From Thozetella sp. PMI_491 (taxonomy: Eukaryota; Ascomycota; Sordariomycetes; Chaetosphaeriales; Chaetosphaeriaceae), in the NCBI GenBank assembly GCA_021432635.1, contig MU270148.1, forward strand, positions 1 through 64,000: 64,000 bases of DNA. The letters are read 5' to 3'. Numbering within the stretch: position 1 is the stretch's first letter; each line of letters starts with the position of its first letter. This document shows positions 12,101-24,384 of this stretch, piece after piece. The notes below the pieces were generated by a model that was not told where the DNA came from, ran no database searches, and saw nothing but the letters and a program-made list of their open reading frames with translations. Position numbers and translations under genes: made by a program.

Positions 12101-15100
12101 AACTATCTTAATAATAGGATAATTAGATTAGTATATTATTATTATAGTTATAAATATAAAATATAAGTAGTCCTTAGGACTAGAATAAGTTATACTCTAC
12201 CTTAAGCTATTAGAGAAAGGCAGCCCAGCCCTTATAAAAGCATAACTAAACTACCTACTAGCTCTTAAGTACTATTATAATCTTTTCAATAGACCCTAGC
12301 CCTTATAAGGGCTTAATACTACTATCTAGCCATATATAAAAGCCTAGGTAGTAGTATAATAAGATTATATAAGTATAGGTTATAACACTTTACTATACTT
12401 ATTAAGACTATATCTATATCTTATCTTAATTATAACCTAGTACACTAAGATACTTAGCGTTATATAAGTAGATAATAATAAATTATTTATCCTGTATACT
12501 ATATATTACTATATAAATTATCTACTATATAATATTAAACCCTAGCTATTTTAAGTAAATACTAGAATATAGCTTGTCCTAGTTTATAAATATAAACTTA
12601 ATCTCTTACTATAGGATATTATTAACAGCTAGCTCTAGGTTAGGCATTATAATTATATAGAGGGGTTAGCTTATAATAGTAAAGTAATTAAAAAATAGTT
12701 TAATATCAAGTATATATTAATTAGCTAGTAGCTTAGCTATAATAGCCTAGTTAAGGCAGTAGGCAGTCTATAATATCTTTAAGGTACTCTCCCTATTAAA
12801 GGCTAAATTATTAACAAACTTAAGAAACTCTAGCATTATAATAAGAGGCTTATATATTAGTAACTTAAGTCTAGCTGTTTTTAAGAGGAAAAGGGTAAGG
12901 GAAATATAAGTTAGCTCTACCTTAGCCTTATTTAATACCTAGCTTTAGGACTAGTTATTACTATTATCTTCTTATTAAACGTTATCCTTTAGATAGATAA
13001 GATCTTTATTACTAAGATAAAAGCTATTTAGCTTAACAATAGCCTTTTAATTAATAATAAAAGGGGTAGATACCTTATTAGTAAAGGTTAATAGTAATAA
13101 AGAACTAGTATAATTATATTAGCTAAGGCTCTCTCTTATTAGGCTTTAGAGAATACTAATAGATAACCTATCCTTATATAACCTATCTCTCCTAATACTT
13201 ATTATAAGCTTATTATTATAGCCTTAATTAGAGGGGGTTGGGTAAGGCAAGTCATTAAAGAGTAAGTTAGGGTTAGTCGCTACTAGCTATAGTTATTAAA
13301 CTATAGTTCCTACTTTATAACTCTTTATTAATTGTTAGGTATACCTTAACAACTAGTCTACTACTTTATATATATAATTAAAAGTATAAACAATAAATAT
13401 ATAGGTAATATAGATTTAATATATATAAATATTATATAAATTATATAATATAAAGGAAAAAGAGTAAAAAGTATTTATAAGGTCTACTAACCTATAACTA
13501 AAAATATTAGTTATAATATAATATACTCTAAGGGATATATAGATGCTATTTACCTTATAAAGCATTAATTAAGACAATTCTAATATATAATAAGATTATC
13601 TAACACTTTTATCTCCCTTTATTATATTATATGTATTAAATACTATAGTAAAAAGTAAAGGGGAAATACTAGCTATCCTTATAAAATTACTATATATTAT
13701 ATTATTTATATATTAAGGATAGCTATACTACCTAGCTCTTTATAGTTATAATAAAGCTAAGATATTAGAATCTACTCCTACCTAGATTATTAGTTTATAA
13801 CCCTAATATTAACTAATAATCCTAGATTTAACTAGGGTAAGCCTAGGCACTAGGGCTAGGAGAGGCAATGCCTTTATACCTTATAATAGCCTTATCTATT
13901 AAGAAAGAAGTAGCTATAGCCTAGTAGCGACTTATATTAGCTCTTATAGCTAATAACTAAGCTTATTAAACAAGAAGAGGGAAAAAGGCTTGCTAATTAT
14001 ACCCCTAGAAGTTAGAAAGGCTAGGTAATCTATATAGTAATAATAGACTAAGTAACCTATAGGGTACTAGTAAAGTAAGCTTAGTATTAGGGCTTTTAAG
14101 TAGCTAATTAGGTTTTATCCTTAAAAGACTATCCTTTTATCTATTATCCCTTATATAAAGCCTAGTAATAGATAAAACTATTATAGAAGTATATATACTT
14201 GCCTTACTTCCTGTTTATCTTATTTTAGCCTTATTATTCTTATTATTAGACAAGCTTATTAGGCTATCTAGGGATATACTATTTAGTATTATTATTATAC
14301 TATTTTAGGCGTTAATATACTAGCCTAAGAGGCTTTTAATATATTATATATTATTTAAAACTAAGAGGATTAGGTTAGCCTTTTAGATATATTAAAAGCT
14401 TTATAGAACCTCTTAGTAATAAGGAGCTACCTAGATTACTATAGATTAATTAGTTAAAGTAGCTAACTTTTTCTTTACCCCTATAGATTATATTATTAAG
14501 AGGTATATAATAATAATAGGGTTAAATTATAAGAGAGTATTAACAAGTAATATAGATATAAAAGGACTAGTCTAGCCTTTAATAGCTATAACCAAGTAAT
14601 ATATATAACGCTTTTACTACTCTAAGGTATATAAGAGTACCTTATATATAAAAGATAGTTAATAAAAGCCCCCCTAAAGGTATATAAGATAGATATAGCT
14701 ATTAATTAATAAGGTAGTGCTAAAAGTTGCTATATCCTTAGTAAATATATAGAAGTAGGGGTATATACTATATAAAATAGCTACCTAAAAGTCTAACACT
14801 ACTATAGACTAGTTACTATTATTAAAGATATAGCTAAAAAAAAGGAGAAAAAGCTCTTTAAGGCAACTTGTCTTAATAGGCTTATATAGACTAAACTATA
14901 CAGTAATATACTAAAGCACCTTTTAAAGGTTATTAGTATACTTTTAAGCCTTAGTTAAAAAATCTAAGAGAAATATAAGTAGAGAGTCTTTATAAGGGTA
15001 GAGGCACTTATATATATTAAAATATACCTTATTATTTAAAAAGTTTAGGAAGCTAGGCTATTATAAGAGATAGTTATACTTTATATATATTAGGATACTA

Positions 15101-15251
15101 ATATGCCCTAGGTAAAACACCTGTTAGAGGTTATTTTCTATTATATAAGTATTGTTTAACCCTGTAAAATAGTACTAGTTAGATATAATTAAGTGCTTAA
15201 AGGCCTATAATATAAGTAAGTAGATAATATCTAGGACTAATTAAAAGTAAG
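9150..15251 (+). pseudogene. Long RIP-interrupted reading frame of unknown family
   Basis: Over long stretches one plus-strand frame reads as plausible protein if TAA and TAG are passed through; TGA stops are rare. The coding look continues beyond the copia insertion from about 22,532 to 23,300, and again in copy B. Stretches rich in Tyr, Leu, Lys and Gln codons are visible, but I recognised no catalytic motif: no RT FADD/YADD box, no DDE triad, no tyrosine-recombinase signature and no DEAD-box helicase motif. It is probably the main gene of the repeated element, of several thousand codon positions before decay. Product unknown. Confidence 0.45.
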
Positions 15252-15256
15252 GGAGC
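15252..15256. repeat. Target-site duplication, 5' side of copia element
   Basis: GGAGC directly precedes the 5' LTR and is repeated exactly at 22,527-22,531 directly after the 3' LTR. Five bases is the usual Ty1/copia duplication length. The paralogous empty site in copy B is GGAGT followed by TAGATTTA, at 34,068-34,080. Confidence 0.93.
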
Positions 15257-15486
15257 TGTTGGAATAGCTGTTTGTAGCGCTGGCGAGCTGTAGAGGATCT
15301 GTAGTATTAGGATCTTATTAATCACGTGGATTCTTCTTATGTGATTAATGGGAGTATATAAAAGTCGTTCCTGAGCTTATTAGCTCTTAGGAATGACAAT
15401 ACACAAGATAGATACTAATACATGATATAGATTTATATAGTTTGTTTGCTTTATTGCTTTATAAGATTTTATACACTTACTAAATA
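15257..15486 (+). repeat. 5' LTR of the copia element
   Basis: It is 230 bases long, aligning end to end with 22,297-22,526 without gaps. I count 17 differences. At every one the 5' copy has T or A where the 3' copy has C or G, as RIP would leave. It contains a TATA-like AGTATATAAAAG about midway. Confidence 0.95.
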
Positions 15487-18129
15487 CTGATTAGTGTTGC
15501 TTTTAAAACGATATAGAACAGCTAAGGGAAGCTTATAAACACTCTTTTAGAGATCGCTGCCCTAAAACCTAGAATTAGGGATCTCTAAGAGTGAGTGATT
15601 AAGACGAAGGGCTACCCCTAAATAAGGAATTAGGACTTTACTTTAATTATAAAAACAACTATTTTACATATATATAAGCACTGTGGCCAACGTGTAAAAG
15701 ATAGCTCCTCACTAGGTTAAACTCACCTAAGAGAAGTGTAATAAAGCAGAGGTTATTAGTATCCTGGAAAAGCTATAGCTTATAATCTAGGATTAGACGA
15801 TTGTCAACTAAGAGGTAGTTTTACAACCGCTATAATCTATCGACCTAGAAATAGCTTTGAGAGAGTAAAGAAATGCATGGGTAGTGTCTTATCTGCTCAA
15901 GTATATAAATAATTATATAAAGCCCCATAGCTTTAAGCTCCTAAGCTACTACTAAGAAGACTTTAAAGGATAGTAAACCAAGCATTTTAAAGAGTTAAAC
16001 AGCTAGATTAAACAATCTCTAGTAAGCTTCTTAGAAGATTAAGGGCTCTTAGTATAACAATCTAAAATAAGACTAATTACAAGGATCTTATAAGAGTATA
16101 TAATCTAAGATTTTAATAAAGGAATAACTACTAAAGCCTATTAAGAGATTAAAATGGAGATTATAAGTATAATAAGCATGATTTAGACTAGGAATAAGTA
16201 AAGACCTTAAAGAATAGAAGCTTGAGAATCTCTGGTGTAAATCTTACTATAGGGATAGGGCTAGAATCAATAAATCAGCTATATAGGTTAGTAATCTAGA
16301 CTAGACTAATCATAGCCTATAGATCTATTAAAACAGTCTAATATAGGTCTATTCAGGGCTATTAGGAGCTAATTAAAGACCCTAGATACCCAGTACAGAT
16401 CCTATATAGCTTACCCCTTAAATAAAAGATTCTTATAGTATTACTTTATACAACCCTAACCTTAGGGATATACCTAGTAGTAAAAGAGGGATATTAAGAC
16501 CTTATAAGCAGCTATAAGCTAAAACATAGTAAGAAATAATTAGTAAAAAGACCTATAAGGGATCGATCTATACTAGGAGGAATAAGACTAGTAATCCCTA
16601 CCCCTACTAGTATCCCTAATAGAGGAGATTAATATAAGTATATTATAGTTATTCTTTAAGATTTAAAAGGAGAAGAATATATAGACTAGAGCTTAATATA
16701 ATATACTAGATTTAAAGGTGAAGCAGTTCCTATTATACTTAAGGAAGTTTAAGATCTACCTTTCCTAGCTCTATATAGTGTTCGATCAGATATTAGGAGG
16801 GGAAGCCCTATAGTATTTCCTCAACCATATAAATCTAGAGTAGCTATTTGCCACACTATATATAAAGATCAGATAATATTATAATATAAAGATAAATAAA
16901 GCACTATACTATAATGATTAAAGCTTGTTAACGCTTAATATCTTAAGAGAAAAGCTAAAGATGGCTAGAAAGAGTAGTTAAGAGGTATTTTAAGCACTGT
17001 TTAACAAGTTATAGTTATGCCAGTAAGCTCTTAACAAGAAATACCAAACGGAATAATAGCTTATAGATATAACGTTAAGAGCTGTTTCTAGTATATAAAA
17101 GTTATTAATTACCCTTTCTAAGCCAGAGAGGAGCTTTAAGACACTTTATTCCTTACTCTATAACATACTCTAGACAGTAGAAAACACTAATTTATCTATT
17201 ATAAAAAGCTTCTTCGTTAACCAAAGGTTTTAATACACGACAAAGTACTTAAAGAGTCCTTTCTAAAGCTTAAGACTATTCTAAACCAATAAGCTAAGCT
17301 TAAATAAAAGAAAATAAACCAGTAAGTGTTAGTGTTATAAGAAGATTAGTTACTACTCTAAAAACTATATAAAAGCTAAACAAGTAAAGGCAAAGGAGAA
17401 ATAAAAGCTCTAGCAATCTTTTAAGAATAAGCTTAAGTAAAGCTATAGAGTATACCTTATAATATATAAAGGACTATCCCTATATAAGACATTCCTAGAG
17501 GAATAGTATTTAAATAATCTAGACAATCTCTTAAGTAAAGAAAAAAGTAAGAGAGAAAGTAGTTAATAACGAGAGATAGCGGCTTAGCTTACAGACTCAA
17601 TATTCCAGCACGTTCTACAAGTAAAAATAAGAAATACACTGCTAAACTACTATTAATCTAATTAAGAGAAGCATACTAACAAGGTATTTATACTTGATAA
17701 ATACTTTAAAGCTATATTTTAAGGTATTATACCTAACATAGGCACTACAAAAAAGTCAACTACTAGTATAAGGCAGTTCTAAGCCCTTTAATAATAGCTC
17801 CCTATAATCTCTCTAAATAAGGATAAAGCTAGCGAAGCATATATCTGCTTTAGAAGTAGAAATCCCCTAGAATCTATAAAAACCATGATTATTAGCACCC
17901 TAATCGGCTAGATCATATTCCACATAGTAGAAACACCTATACTGTTCTTACTATATTTAAAAGATATAGACAATCTCTCCATAGAGCTATATAATATAAG
18001 AAACAAACTAGTAAGGGCTAATAAAGTATATGTTCTAGTATGCTATAAATAAGGACATATATAGTTCTACCTAGATAGAATAAAAATAAGTATAGATAGT
18101 GTTAATAAGCTTGTAAGAGCAGTGTTCTT

Positions 18130-18720
18130 AACTAAAACAGAGCTTAGGCGTATATATAGACGCTTTAGTTACCCTTTTATAGGTAAAATGTATAAGTTCC
18201 TTATAGGAGTAGGCTATAAGGTTGAGATAAGTATGTTTAAGCTTATAAACTACTTTTACTATTTCTACTAGAAGTATAGAAGCACTTTTAAGTGCTTTAA
18301 GTTTATTCTTTATAAGGAAGCTAACTTTAACTATAAGATCCTAGTTAATATAGTATACTTTAGCGGTAAACTAATACTTTATATAATTTATATAAGTATA
18401 AGATTTTAGGCTAGTAGCTTCTTAAAAGATATAACTGTTAAAACAATATAAAATACCTTAAAAAGGTATTAGATAGATATATATCTAGGTCTACCAGATA
18501 TCCTCACTATAGATTTAGGCACTAACTTTGCCTTTAATCACTTTAAGGCAGAAGTAAAGCTTATAGGGATTACCTGTTAGTAGGTTCTAGTCGAGGCGTA
18601 TTATAGTATTAGAAAGATTAAACGAGTATATAAGAGTCTAAGGAAAGCTTATGATATTATACTTAAAGAGGGTAGAGGGAGTACTAAAGAGGTACTTTAA
18701 GCAGCCTTAAGCACTGTTAA
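18130..18720 (+). pseudogene. copia integrase relic
   Basis: Reading through stops, three blocks fit fungal copia polyproteins. Near 18,139 there is a GAG-pre-integrase block (ELRRIYRRFSYPFIGKMYK-like, family form HRRFGHPS). Near 18,480-18,530 an integrase core reads LGLPDILTIDLGTNF and contains the expected Asp. Near 18,570-18,650 the third block reads VEAYYSIRKIKRVYKSLRKAY, where the usual form is VEAHHSxGxVERYHxPLRRAY. In that last block the catalytic Glu codon is preserved at the start, but the frame carries several stops. It is non-functional. Confidence 0.8.
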
Positions 18721-19479
18721 TATAATAACTAGATTAGATAGTCTAGTACTAATACTATTAGTATTTAGCGCTTATCTATAGATTTCTATGGATTTGCCAC
18801 CTTTAGCTAGCTAATTATAACGCAAGAGAGCTTATAAAAAGGTATTGATAGAGCTATAGAAGACCTTAACTGAGAAATGTATCAGGGAAGCTATCAACAT
18901 ATATAACGGACTAAATATAGATAAAACCCTCTTATAAATACTTGTGCTAGGGAGCTTAGTACTAGTATAGTAAGAGAACCTATATTAGTGGTAAGGCCTG
19001 TTTAGAGTGCTTTAAGTATTAGAAAAAGATATCACTATAGATACTATCAACGGTCTAGCTACATTTAGAACTATAGTGATTTAGCTATATAATATACTAG
19101 GAGAACAGCAGACTACCCCTAAGGAGATTAGAACAAGTATACTATTTAAGTATCTTAAACCTCCACCACAATAGAAACAAGACAGACTATTAACCAAGGC
19201 AAAACGCGCAGAGCAAAGTTATCCAAACACAGTCACAAAGCGTATAACACACAATAGCACACTTGTAGGAGCAGCTACATTTATAACGGAAAAGAAACGT
19301 AAGTCATATAAACAAGCTCTCAAGCTCAGAGCTAAAGAAGTTATTAAGACTGCTAGAGCATTATTTAAACTCTTAGATCAAGCTAAAATCTAGTCTTTAA
19401 TAATAGCTGGAGTGCTCGAGGCAATCCCTCTAACAAAGGATCTAAAGGGTGTTAGGATCTTTAGTTATAGGCTTATTCG

Positions 19480-20840
19480 CAAAGTAAAAGGGCAGGGGAC
19501 TATAAAACTATACGAGAAATTGTGCCTTATGGCCTAAGGCTATAGCGATAACGAGAAGCAAATACTCCTTATATAAGCGCCTATAATCCTATACTATAGC
19601 CAGAGACTAATCCTTATACTTATACTAACTATAGTATCAAAGGGATTTGAGGTTATACTATAAGATATCACACAAGCTTATACCTAGTTGAAATTAGATC
19701 TCTAATATATAGTTTTATTACATCTACTGCGCGAGCTGTGCAGCTAATACCTAGAAAATACAGTTCTTAAGGTTATAAAACTATTTTATAGGCTTACTAA
19801 AACAGGTCTACACTAGTTTATAATGTATAGCAAGCACTATAGGCAACAGCTAGATATAGAGATCTCTAGATATAACCCGTGCCTACTTATCACAAAGCTA
19901 GGAAAGCTATTTAGCCTAGTTAGCCTATAGACTGATAATACACTTAATATTAGCAGCTCGGACTTCCTATAAAAGGAGGAAACAGAACTCGCTAAAACAG
20001 GCTTTAAAGTAAAACCGAGATTATTATTAACACCTAGTATAAAGGAGGACTTTAATAGTTACCGTATAAGCTTAAGTAAAGACTCTATTACGATTAGGTA
20101 AAAAGGCCAGGTAAAAAGACTAGAGCTTATAAACCATAATTTAGAGAGTATAGTAAAGTAGTTTATTAAGTAAAAAGCTTGAAGAGCCTATATCATATCT
20201 ATCTACCAGCTAGAAGCAGTATTTAACTTTATAGTAGCGGCATAAGAGCTCTAACCTACTAGAACAAAGATTAACACAATTAATAAACATATCTAGTAGT
20301 AGATTAATAACAACACCAGAGGACTTAGATATGTGTATATCAAGCTAGAAAAAGCCAGATTATATATATTTATAAACAATTCCTTTGCCAACAATAAAGA
20401 CCTTAGTTTATAGATTAGATATATAATCATTCTTAATAATAAGAGCGCACAAGAGTAACTAAATAGCTTTAAGGTAATTGGAAATGTTATCTACTAGTCC
20501 TCTATAAAGTACAAAAGGATTATAAGAAGCGTTTTAACGAGTGAAATCTACGGTATAACAGCTGGTTTTAATATTGGCTATGTGTTAAACTATACGCTTA
20601 GTACAATTGCACAACGGCTTGGTTTAAAAGCGCTAGAGCTGGTCATCTGTATAGATTTAAGATTGCTATACCAGTGCCTAGTCCAACTGGAGAGCACTGT
20701 AGAAAAGCGTCTAATAATTAATTTAATAGCGGTACGCTAGTCTTACAAGGCTTATAAGATCGTTAAGATCAGATGGATCAATGGAAAAGACAACCCTGTA
20801 GATGCTATGACAAAAGCACTTCTAAACAAGGCACTAGAAA
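19480..20840 (+). pseudogene. copia reverse transcriptase and RNase H relic
   Basis: Around 19,640 the frame reads GFEVIL-stop-DITQAYT, the copia RT motif with the first catalytic Asp (usual form LRDITQAYVQ). Near 19,805 it reads TGLH-stop-F-x-x-Y, matching the family's THWFxTYxxHH segment. RNase H follows, with LRLLYQCLVQL near 20,660 and a well preserved IRWINGKDNPVDAMTKA near 20,770-20,820. Stops are TAA/TAG in place of CAA, CAG or TGG. It is non-functional but securely identified as Ty1/copia. Confidence 0.88.
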
Positions 20841-21213
20841 CGCTGATATTAATAAATAAAGCTATTTTCCGCGTTAAAAGATGGGTTTAACATGAAAAGG
20901 AGCATATAAATATAGTTCCTAGAGTATAGTTTGCTTTACGATCTTACTGGCTTATTTCCTAAGATATTTATTACTTTAGTTATTATATTATTTATTACTT
21001 TAGAGTTAGTACTTTAAACAGTAATCATACTATAAAGAGGAGCACACAATAAGAGGAGGGAAAGCATACGCCGGCATAGAAGATTGATTTAGGGAGACAC
21101 GTCCCCCAGCGATTAGGAAATACAAAAAACGCCAGAGCTAGACCACTAAAATAAAAAGCAAGTTAAGCTTTTACTTAAGGGAAGAGCAGCATACTAAGCC
21201 GAGCAAAGGCCTT

Positions 21214-21833
21214 TTAGCCAGCCTCCTTCTTCTCATTTGCCGTTATATTAGCGATATCGTCGTCATCATCGTCAGCGTCTAGCTCTGCCGTAAGGTAGAG
21301 CATCCCATACACTATAAAGCGCTAAAACCAGATCTCTTAAACTTATATTAACAGCTCCCAAAAGTAATAAAACAAAGAAACTAACCTTGGCGTCGTTAGC
21401 CTCCTTTACGGCCAGGAACTTAATAGTAGGAGCTATAGCTATCTTTAGGCTATAACTATAGTTAAAGCTGTTAAAACACAATTAAGAGATTAGGAGAGTA
21501 GTGCTTATATAATGGTACAACTATGACTGGAGTCACAACACCAGCAACAATTCCCAGCTGGCTAGGTATTACGATAAGGATCACCCTTGTCTTTGCTAGA
21601 TATAGCTGATTTTAAACACAGGAGGCAAAAGCTCCCATGTATAGCTCCCTTAGGCAGGCGCGCCTGGCAAGCACCCTTTACTATAACGCTACACGCCACC
21701 ACCTTGCCCTTGCCCTTAGCCTTAGCCTTAGTGGCTGATTTATGCTGTGAAGATCCTATATAAAAGCTTGTTAGCATATATAAAACACTAATAAAAAGAG
21801 TAAATAACAAAACAACTTACTCTTAGGAGGTAT
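21214..21833 (-). pseudogene. Antisense spliced small gene inside the copia element
   Basis: On the minus strand four exons join in frame (21,821-21,833; 21,542-21,755; 21,386-21,467; 21,214-21,321), giving 139 codons including the stop. The introns have GT-AG ends, and GCTAAC lies shortly before the first acceptor. The product would start with PPKR, followed by a Lys/Ala/Gly-rich basic stretch (KAKAKGKGK), then a Cys-rich part with a CLLC pair, then an acidic tail with six Asp in a row. Two defects are visible: the expected start is ATA in an ACC-ATA-CCT context, and one internal codon is TAG. Both are explained by a single C-to-T change on one strand. Family unknown. Confidence 0.5.
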
Positions 21834-22277
21834 GGTAAATGTTTAGTTATAACTATTAGAAAGACATATTTAAGTTAGCTAAGAGCTCTTAAACAATATC
21901 AGGAAAGAGTGGTTTAATCTTATAAATTACTGTTGCTATTGCTGCTGTTAAAAGGAGGGGAAGGCTTAGTATTAACTCGTCTAGCTAGAAAGAGAAAGAG
22001 CAAGGGAGCTCGAGTAGATAAAGCTAGCTTTATACATATAGGGGAGCTTCCAGATTGAGGCTCTGTGAGCGTGTTATTATTCCTTGTTTTTACTCCTATT
22101 ATTCTCTTTCATCTATTATTTTTATTTATAAAGCTACGCTAAACCCTATTTAACCGCTAAAAGGAGCAGATAACAGCGATAACAAAGCCACGTGGATCTG
22201 ATCTTTATTCTTTTCAACAAAGAGATTTAGCTACTATATTTAGAAACTAGAAAATAAAGCTTGCAAGCACTGGCTGC

Positions 22278-22296
22278 GAAAGAAAAGAAGAGCTAG
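22278..22296 (+). other. Probable polypurine tract of the copia element
   Basis: A purine-rich run GAAAGAAAAGAAGAG ends a few bases before the 3' LTR begins at 22,297. This is the usual place for plus-strand priming. Assigned by position and composition only. Confidence 0.5.
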
Positions 22297-22526
22297 TGTT
22301 GGAATAGCTGTTTGCAGCGCTGGCGAGCTGTGGAGGATCTGTAGTATTAGGATCCTATTGATCACGTGGATTCTTCTTACGTGATTAATGGGAGTATATA
22401 AAAGTCGTTCCTGAGCTTATTAGCTCTTAGGAATGACAATACACAAGATAGATACTAATACACGATATGGATTTACACAGTTTGTTTGCTTTATTGCTTT
22501 ACGAGATCTCGTACGCTTACCAAACA
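22297..22526 (+). repeat. 3' LTR of the copia element
   Basis: It is 230 bases long and is the less mutated of the two LTRs, keeping C or G at all 17 positions where the 5' LTR has T or A. It ends in AAACA next to the duplicated GGAGC. Confidence 0.95.
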
Positions 22527-22531
22527 GGAGC
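22527..22531. repeat. Target-site duplication, 3' side of copia element
   Basis: GGAGC is identical to 15,252-15,256. It is followed by TAGATTTAAAAAGTAA, which lines up with TAGATTTAAAAGGTAA at the empty site in copy B. Confidence 0.93.
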
Positions 22532-24029
22532 TAGATTTAAAAAGTAAGACAGTTAGGCTAGTAAGGGTAGTATTATAGTAAAGGGTTGTTATACCTTGTC
22601 TATATATAAGCCTATTAGTATATCTTATATAGAAAGTGTAAAATAGCTCTAGCTGATAAGTATAAAGTACTAAGCTATAGTAAGCTTATACTATAGCTAG
22701 TTATTCTAGAGTATAACAGCCTAGTATAACTTAAAGCTATTACTTTAGGTAAGGTTTAAGGTGTTTTTAAAGCTTATCTTAGTTATAGTGTTTAACTTAG
22801 GCTTAAGAGAGACAACCTTTAGCTAGTATTATACTTAGCTATTTAAAAGGATAAGTAGCTTTATATTAACATATAGCTATAAGTATAGCTAGGGCAGTAG
22901 TATATCTATTGCCTTATATTAGCCTATTATTTTCTTTATAGGGTAGGGTTAAGAGATATACTAAAGTTATAGATATTACACTCTTACTACAGCTATATAT
23001 TATCCTAATACTTAAACAGTTAGTATAAAGCTATTACTTAGTACTAACTAGTAAGTAGCTTAAAGGCAGGGAGGGACTAACTAGTACTCTAGTTCTAAAA
23101 GTTTAAGATAATAAATAAGTAAAGTATTATAATAGACTTTATAATATTAATATCTTATTGCCTTATAGTTACTTAAAGGTAGTATTTTAAGGCCTCCTAG
23201 TAAAAACCTTAATAATAAAAGATACTTATAAGTAAGATAATCTACTTAGTATTAATAGGGTGATTTTTACCCTACTTTTACTATAGATTTAAGTTAGTTA
23301 TATAAACCTATATAGTAATAAGTAAAAAGAGCTAGGCTTATTACTAGGTAGTTAGACTATCTGACTCGCCTAAGTACTTAATAGCTTCCTTATAGTATTT
23401 AAGGAGCTATTTAAAGCTACTAGCTTTTTAATCTTATTTTAATAATATAATATTATAAGCTAGTAATAGTAAAAAGGCTTTATTTATAGCAGGCCAGTAG
23501 GAAAAGATAGTGCTAAGAGACAGCTAAGATATTAATCTTACCTCTCTTAGGGGCTAAAAAGCTAGGATTAGGGTAAAGGCTTATATAGATAATACTAGGT
23601 TTTTTACCCCCCTGTTTTACTAGGTGTAAAAATAACTATTTATATTAAGGATAATACTAACTATAGGAGGCTCTTACCCTTAGTTTATACTAAGCTATTA
23701 TATAACCTATTTTTTTACCCTAGGTTAAAATAATATACTTTATTAACTTCCTTACTTCTCTTTTTTTCTCTTTTCTTTTATCTCTTGCTTTTTCTCTCTT
23801 TTTTTCTTCTCTTTTTATAATATATTTAATAATCTTATACTTATAAGAGCTTATATAATTAAACACCTAGTAATTAAGGAATCTATAGATTATACTTTAT
23901 AATATATAAAGAAATAAATTTAACTATAGCTAATTCCTTCTTATTAGAAAGTAATTAAGTAAACCCTATTATATATATAGGAAAGTAGTTTAAAAGACTA
24001 GCCTATTACTTATATCTACTAGTAGGTAC

Positions 24030-24340
24030 ACCCTATAGAGTATAATATAATATATGTCTATAGGTATTAAAGTATACCCTATAGGGTATATAGCTATGCT
24101 TAAACTAGTTTATACTTCTGCTTTATAAGGTATAGGAATATATTACCCTATAAGGCGTAGAAATATATCCTCTCTACCTTATAGGGCATGGAAGTATATT
24201 ACCCTATAGGGTATAAGAGTATATCCTCTCTACCCTGTAGAGTGTAAGAGTGTGTCCTTTACTAGGTTGTATTTATTAGTTATGCTATCTATTTTAAGCA
24301 CTTAGTGCCTTATAGGGTGTAACACTCTTATATTTCCTAT
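24030..24340. repeat. Palindromic ACCCTATAGGGT minisatellite, copy A
   Basis: Units of roughly 25-31 bases recur, each built on a self-complementary CCCTATAGGG-like core followed by a TATAGGAGTATATCCTCT-like linker. Several cores have decayed to CCTTATAGGG or CCCTGTAGAG. The array closes copy A of the large repeat. A better preserved partner is at 35,570-35,870. Confidence 0.8.
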
Positions 24341-24384
24341 TTTTAACCTTAACCTACTATACCTAAAAAGCTCCCTTAATAAGA

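Larger units (their letters stand above)
15257..22526 (+). mobile_element. Ty1/copia LTR retrotransposon, RIP-degraded, nested in copy A
   Basis: The element is 7,270 bases long with two 230-base LTRs starting TGTTGG and ending ...AAACA (3' copy), and a perfect 5-base target duplication. Internal order is gag-like region, integrase, reverse transcriptase, RNase H, which is the copia order. The coding frames are broken mostly by TAA/TAG. An unusual stretch of about 1.4 kb without pol homology lies between RNase H and the 3' LTR and carries an antisense gene. It retains more G and C than the surrounding repeat, suggesting a later arrival or milder RIP. No primer-binding site was assigned. Confidence 0.93.
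5764..24384 (+). repeat. Large repeat, copy A (interrupted by a copia element)
   Basis: From 5,764 the sequence runs collinear with 25,941-35,923 in direct orientation, differing mainly by C/T and G/A transitions and small indels. Copy A carries two large extra blocks: a copia retroelement (15,257-22,526 plus target duplication) and about 1,350 bases at roughly 12,866-14,215 that copy B lacks. Subtracting both from 18,621 bases leaves about 10 kb, which matches the length of copy B. Both copies end at the same place, after a palindromic minisatellite (24,384 and 35,923). The family is not identified. Confidence 0.85.
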
